DNA of 8,103 nucleotides from Gemmatimonadota bacterium. GTDB lineage: Bacteria > Gemmatimonadota > Gemmatimonadetes > Gemmatimonadales > GWC2-71-9. How positions within the stretch are numbered: the stretch's first letter is position 1; every line of letters begins with the position of its first letter. The stretch lies in NCBI GenBank assembly GCA_029859185.1, contig JAOUDR010000108.1, positions 1-8,103 of the forward strand, read 5' to 3'. Position numbers and translations under genes: made by a program. The notes under the pieces are model-generated. The model searched no databases and was not told the DNA's origin. It was given only the letters and a program-made list of their open reading frames with translations. Positions 5,397-8,103 of the stretch are shown in pieces.

Positions 5397-6206
5397 CTAG
5401 GTGGGCGCACGAGGAAGCACCACCGTGGTCCCGCGCGCGGCTCCCTGGAAGGCCGTCACCGCCGCCGCCAACTGCCGGCTGACCCACCGCTCCAACGCCG
5501 GATGCGGCAGCATCGGCCGCCCATCGAACCGGATCGCAAGCCCGGCGAGGTCTTCCGGAAGCCGCTCCCGCGCGAGACGGCCGGCCCCAACGATCCACGG
5601 CACGACGATCACGTCACGACCGGTCGCCATCGCATCCTGGGCAATGCACTCCCGCAACCCGCGGACCGCGGCCGCGCGCACCGGCGGCCCCGCATCGTCG
5701 CGCACGAACTCGGCGCGCACCCTCGCGAAGCCTCCACGGTCGCGCACCCCGGCGGCGACCGTCATCCCCGTCCGCTCCCATACGGCGAGATCGTCGTCTC
5801 GCGTGGGGCCGTGACCCACGAGTACCACCGCTGACGACGAGGCGTCGTCGGACGCGAGCGCGTGGGCGCGATCGGTGAGCACCTCGACGATTTCCGCGGC
5901 CGCATCGAGTGCCGGCGCCACGACCACGGCCATCCCCAGCATGGTGGCGAGGTCGCGCGCCGCCTGCACCACCCGATGCGCGGTGCTGCTCTCGGAATGC
6001 ACGATCATGGGGAGCAGGGCGATGCCGTCGCACCCGTCGCCCCGCAGGGCCCGCGCGGCCGCCGTGACGTCGTCGAGCGAGGTGTGCCCGATGCCGGCGA
6101 GTTGGCCCGGACCGTCGGTCACGTCGGCGAGCAGCGTCCGCAGGTGCGCCGTGGACTCCCGATCGTAGCGGTGCGCTACCAGCACCAGCCCCACCCGTTG
6201 GGCCAT
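5397..6206 (-). CDS. CbiX/SirB-type chelatase-like protein
   Basis: The 269-residue product has the duplicated layout of class II chelatases (CbiX, SirB), which insert cobalt or iron into sirohydrochlorin. Repeat 1 starts GLVLVAHR (residues 6-13, His12) and continues with ALLPMIVHSESSTAHRV (63-79, His70 and His77). Repeat 2 starts VVLVGHGPT (127-135, His132) and continues with VIVVPWIVGAGRLARERLP (199-217). In repeat 2 the position where the family usually has a second metal-ligand His (GGH...DIP) is Arg210, so only the N-terminal half keeps a His pair, as I recall for SirB. The protein is soluble, with no signal peptide. Its ATG lies seven bases after the radical SAM stop without a strong ribosome-binding site, suggesting translational coupling. 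Metal and substrate are uncertain, and a non-chelatase role is possible given the divergent motifs. Confidence 0.75.
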   Translation of the reverse strand: MAQRVGLVLVAHRYDRESTAHLRTLLADVTDGPGQLAGIGHTSLDDVTAAARALRGDGCDGIALLPMIVHSESSTAHRVVQAARDLATMLGMAVVVAPALDAAAEIVEVLTDRAHALASDDASSSAVVLVGHGPTRDDDLAVWERTGMTVAAGVRDRGGFARVRAEFVRDDAGPPVRAAAVRGLRECIAQDAMATGRDVIVVPWIVGAGRLARERLPEDLAGLAIRFDGRPMLPHPALERWVSRQLAAAVTAFQGAARGTTVVLPRAPT

Positions 6207-6213
6207 CAGCGGA

Positions 6214-7320
6214 TCACGCGGCGGTCGCCGCCTCGGCTGGGACGACGCAGAACGGATCGGTGCCCATCAGATCGTCCGTCATCGCGTACGCGCGCGCGCG
6301 CGATCCGCCGCAAGCCCAGCGGTACGTGCACGCCCCGCACGCCCCCTTCAGTCGATCCATGTCCCGCAGCTCGACGAGCGCCGGCGCGCTGCGGTACAGC
6401 TCGGACAGCGGCGTCGCGCGGACGTTCCCCAACAGGGGATGCGGCAGGAAGCCGGCCGGGAACACCTCACCTCGGTGCGAGACGAAGATCACCCCGTTGC
6501 CGTCCCGCACGCCGAATCCCATCCGTTTGGCCACCTGGACGATCGCGGCCATCGGCATGCCCTCGGCCTCTTTCCGCTGGATCCAGTAGCGGCGGTAGTG
6601 GGGCGCTTCGACCGTGCCGACGTGGAACGGCGCATCCCGCGAAACGTCGTACACCCAGCCGAACAGCTCTTCGATCTGCTCCGCCGTGGGAATACCGAGA
6701 TCGGTGCCCCGCCCCACCGGCACCAGCAGGAACAGACTCCACCGTCGCACCGGCGGCGCGTGCTGGTCCTTCAGGAGTTCGAACAGAGCCGGGAGATACG
6801 GCATGGTGCCCGTCGTCACCGTCGTATTCACCTGCACCGGAATCTTGAACTCTCGGGCCCACGCGAGTGCCGCTTGTGACCGCGCGAACGTCCCGTCGAC
6901 GCCGCGGAACGCATCGTGTACCTCCGCGGTGGGCGCGTCGAGGCTCACGCCCATCGCCGCAACCCCCAGCTCCTTGAAGCGCTGGACGACGTCGCGCGTC
7001 AACGTGGGCGTGGTGCTCGGCGTGATGGAGATTGGCAGATCGATGGAGCGACCATACTCGATCAGGTCGAACAGGTCGGGCCGCTTCATCGGGTCGCCAC
7101 CCGTGAGAATGAGCATGCTGCCCATACCCTTGATGTCGCGCATCATGGTGCGGGCCTCGTCGCCGTTCAGTTCCAGCGCATCCCGCGTGTGGATCGCGTC
7201 GGCCCGGCAGTGCGTGCACGCCAGATCGCAGGCGATCGTCATCTCCCAGTACACGTTGCGCGGCGCGCGCGCATACACCAGACCGGGGTACCGGTCCCCG
7301 GCGAGTTCTCCGAGCTGCAT
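6214..7320 (-). CDS. Radical SAM/SPASM protein of the NirJ/AhbC/AhbD-like group (TIGR04053-like)
   Basis: 368 residues. The radical SAM cluster motif is CDLACTHC (Cys31, Cys35, Cys38), followed by the SAM-binding LTGGDP (72-77). The C-terminal SPASM-like region has Cys328, Cys331, Cys337 and Cys358 in the pattern C-x2-C-x5-CGGSRARAYA...DPFC, which closely resembles the end of the heme/heme d1 enzymes NirJ, AhbC and AhbD, except that their usual CGGC is CGGS here. IFVSHRGEVFPAGFLPHPLLGNVR (278-301) is the matching pre-SPASM segment. I believe this is the TIGR04053 family. The reaction is unknown; a side-chain change on a tetrapyrrole is inferred from family and from hemL upstream. The ATG has a strong GGGGAGGA ribosome-binding sequence five bases away, overlapping the hemL stop region (gap 11 bases). 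Cytoplasmic, oxygen-sensitive clusters are expected. Confidence 0.85.
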   Translation of the reverse strand: MQLGELAGDRYPGLVYARAPRNVYWEMTIACDLACTHCRADAIHTRDALELNGDEARTMMRDIKGMGSMLILTGGDPMKRPDLFDLIEYGRSIDLPISITPSTTPTLTRDVVQRFKELGVAAMGVSLDAPTAEVHDAFRGVDGTFARSQAALAWAREFKIPVQVNTTVTTGTMPYLPALFELLKDQHAPPVRRWSLFLLVPVGRGTDLGIPTAEQIEELFGWVYDVSRDAPFHVGTVEAPHYRRYWIQRKEAEGMPMAAIVQVAKRMGFGVRDGNGVIFVSHRGEVFPAGFLPHPLLGNVRATPLSELYRSAPALVELRDMDRLKGACGACTYRWACGGSRARAYAMTDDLMGTDPFCVVPAEAATAA

Positions 7321-7331
7321 GGCGTCCTCCC

Positions 7332-8103
7332 CTACGAGCCGCGGGCGTGCTGGAACGCCCGCTCCATGGCCTTGGCCGTGTGCGTCATCTCCAAGTCGCC
7401 GTGCGCGGCCGACAGGAACGCGGCCTCGAATTGCGACGGTACCCAGTACACCCCGTGGTCGAGCAGCGCCCGGTGGAACCGCCCGAACGCCTGCGTATCA
7501 CACGTGCTCGCCGTCGCCCAGTTCGTGACCGGTGCGTCGTGGAAGAACACCGTGAGCATGGTCCCGACGCGCTGCACCTGGACGGGGACGCCGGCGGCCC
7601 GTGCCGCGTCCGTCGCGATGGTGGCGACCTCCGCCGCCCGCGCCGCGATGCCATCCCAGACACCCGTGGTCGCCAGCGCCTCGAGCGTCACGAGCCCAGC
7701 GCGCATCGCGAGTGGATTCCCGGACAACGTTCCGGCCTGATACACGGGTCCTGCCGGGGCGATCATCTCCATGATGTCTCGGCGGCCACCGTAAGCGCCC
7801 ACCGGCAGCCCGCCGCCGATCACCTTGCCAAGGGTGGTGAGGTCGGGCACGACCCCGGTGAGGCCCTGCGCACCACCCGGATGGACGCGGAACCCGGTCA
7901 TCACCTCGTCGAAGATGAGCAGCGCCCCATGCGCACGCGTCACCGCGCGCAGCCCTGCGAGGAAGCCGTCGGCCGGCGGCACGACTCCCATGTTGCCGGT
8001 CACCGGCTCCACGATCACCGCGGCGATCTCCCCAGGCAGGTCGGCGAACAGGCCTTCGACCGCGGCGAGATCATTGAAGGGCACGACGAGGGTGTCCGCG
8101 ACC
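7332..8103 (-). CDS. hemL: Glutamate-1-semialdehyde 2,1-aminomutase, C-terminal part (5' end outside window)
   Basis: This PLP enzyme converts glutamate-1-semialdehyde to 5-aminolevulinate in the C5 route to tetrapyrroles. About 257 C-terminal residues are present of roughly 430 usual. Visible landmarks are VEPVTGNMGVVPP, the PLP-contacting IFDEVMTGFRV, TLGKVIGGGLPVGAYGGR with the Schiff-base lysine encoded at 7826-7824, AGTLSGNPLAM, and the typical HemL ending VYWVPSQFEAAFLSAAHGD. The frame stays open to the right edge (VADTLVVPFNDLAAVE, like the family's PYND segment), so the GTG at 8084 is internal and not a start. It is the first visible gene of the operon, ending in TAG 11 bases before the radical SAM gene. 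The identification over other class III aminotransferases is strong. Confidence 0.95.
   Translation of the reverse strand, partial: VADTLVVPFNDLAAVEGLFADLPGEIAAVIVEPVTGNMGVVPPADGFLAGLRAVTRAHGALLIFDEVMTGFRVHPGGAQGLTGVVPDLTTLGKVIGGGLPVGAYGGRRDIMEMIAPAGPVYQAGTLSGNPLAMRAGLVTLEALATTGVWDGIAARAAEVATIATDAARAAGVPVQVQRVGTMLTVFFHDAPVTNWATASTCDTQAFGRFHRALLDHGVYWVPSQFEAAFLSAAHGDLEMTHTAKAMERAFQHARGS

Noticed and set aside
6283..6303. Alternating CG run that could suggest Z-DNA or a regulatory tract
   Set aside because: It encodes the conserved SRARAYA segment of the radical SAM protein with GC-ending Arg and Ala codons, which explains it fully.
5862..6848. A 328-codon plus-strand reading frame opposite the chelatase and radical SAM genes
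   Set aside because: Compositionally biased shadow of two genes with intact motifs; it would cross two independent genes.
7332..8084. hemL beginning at the GTG at 8084
   Set aside because: The frame and HemL-like sequence continue upstream to the window edge, and the visible part lacks the N-terminal half of the enzyme.

Overview
The window is GC-rich bacterial chromosome, with gene content (secreted GH3 glycosidase, DUF3500 protein, Uma2 nuclease, a tetrapyrrole gene cluster) that fits Gemmatimonadota or a similar environmental high-GC phylum. That placement is an inference from gene families, not from a marker gene. Five protein genes are supported in full or in part, plus one gene cut by the right edge (six in all), and most of the remaining DNA is filled by structured palindromic repeats.

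Layout. Positions 1-900 hold a plus-strand Uma2-type nuclease gene (192-764) with its own candidate promoter and operator-like palindrome, bracketed by copies of a two-hairpin repeat. Positions 938-4959 hold two minus-strand genes for exported proteins, transcribed in the order DUF3500 protein (4959-3757) then GH3 beta-xylosidase/beta-glucosidase-like lipoprotein with a PA14 domain (about 3676-938). Positions 4960-5396 are a gene-free block with four more copies of the two-hairpin repeat, arranged as two inverted pairs. Positions 5397-8103 hold a tight minus-strand operon: hemL (runs off the right edge), then a radical SAM/SPASM protein of the NirJ/AhbC/AhbD-like group, then a CbiX/SirB-type chelatase-like protein, with gaps of 11 and 7 bases.

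How they work together. HemL makes 5-aminolevulinate, the first dedicated tetrapyrrole precursor; the other two proteins belong to families that modify side chains of, and insert metal into, tetrapyrroles, so the operon is probably a heme or modified-tetrapyrrole module. The GH3 enzyme and DUF3500 protein look like an extracytoplasmic pair, possibly concerned with plant-type polysaccharide use, but the role of DUF3500 is unknown.

The most notable signal is not a protein: seven elements share a plan of hairpin 1 (usually with a TTCA tetraloop), a GCCGAGCC core, and hairpin 2. Their stem sequences differ between subfamilies yet stay perfectly complementary, and differences between sister copies fall in loops and linkers. 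This is covariation visible within a single window, and three copies surround the Uma2 gene.
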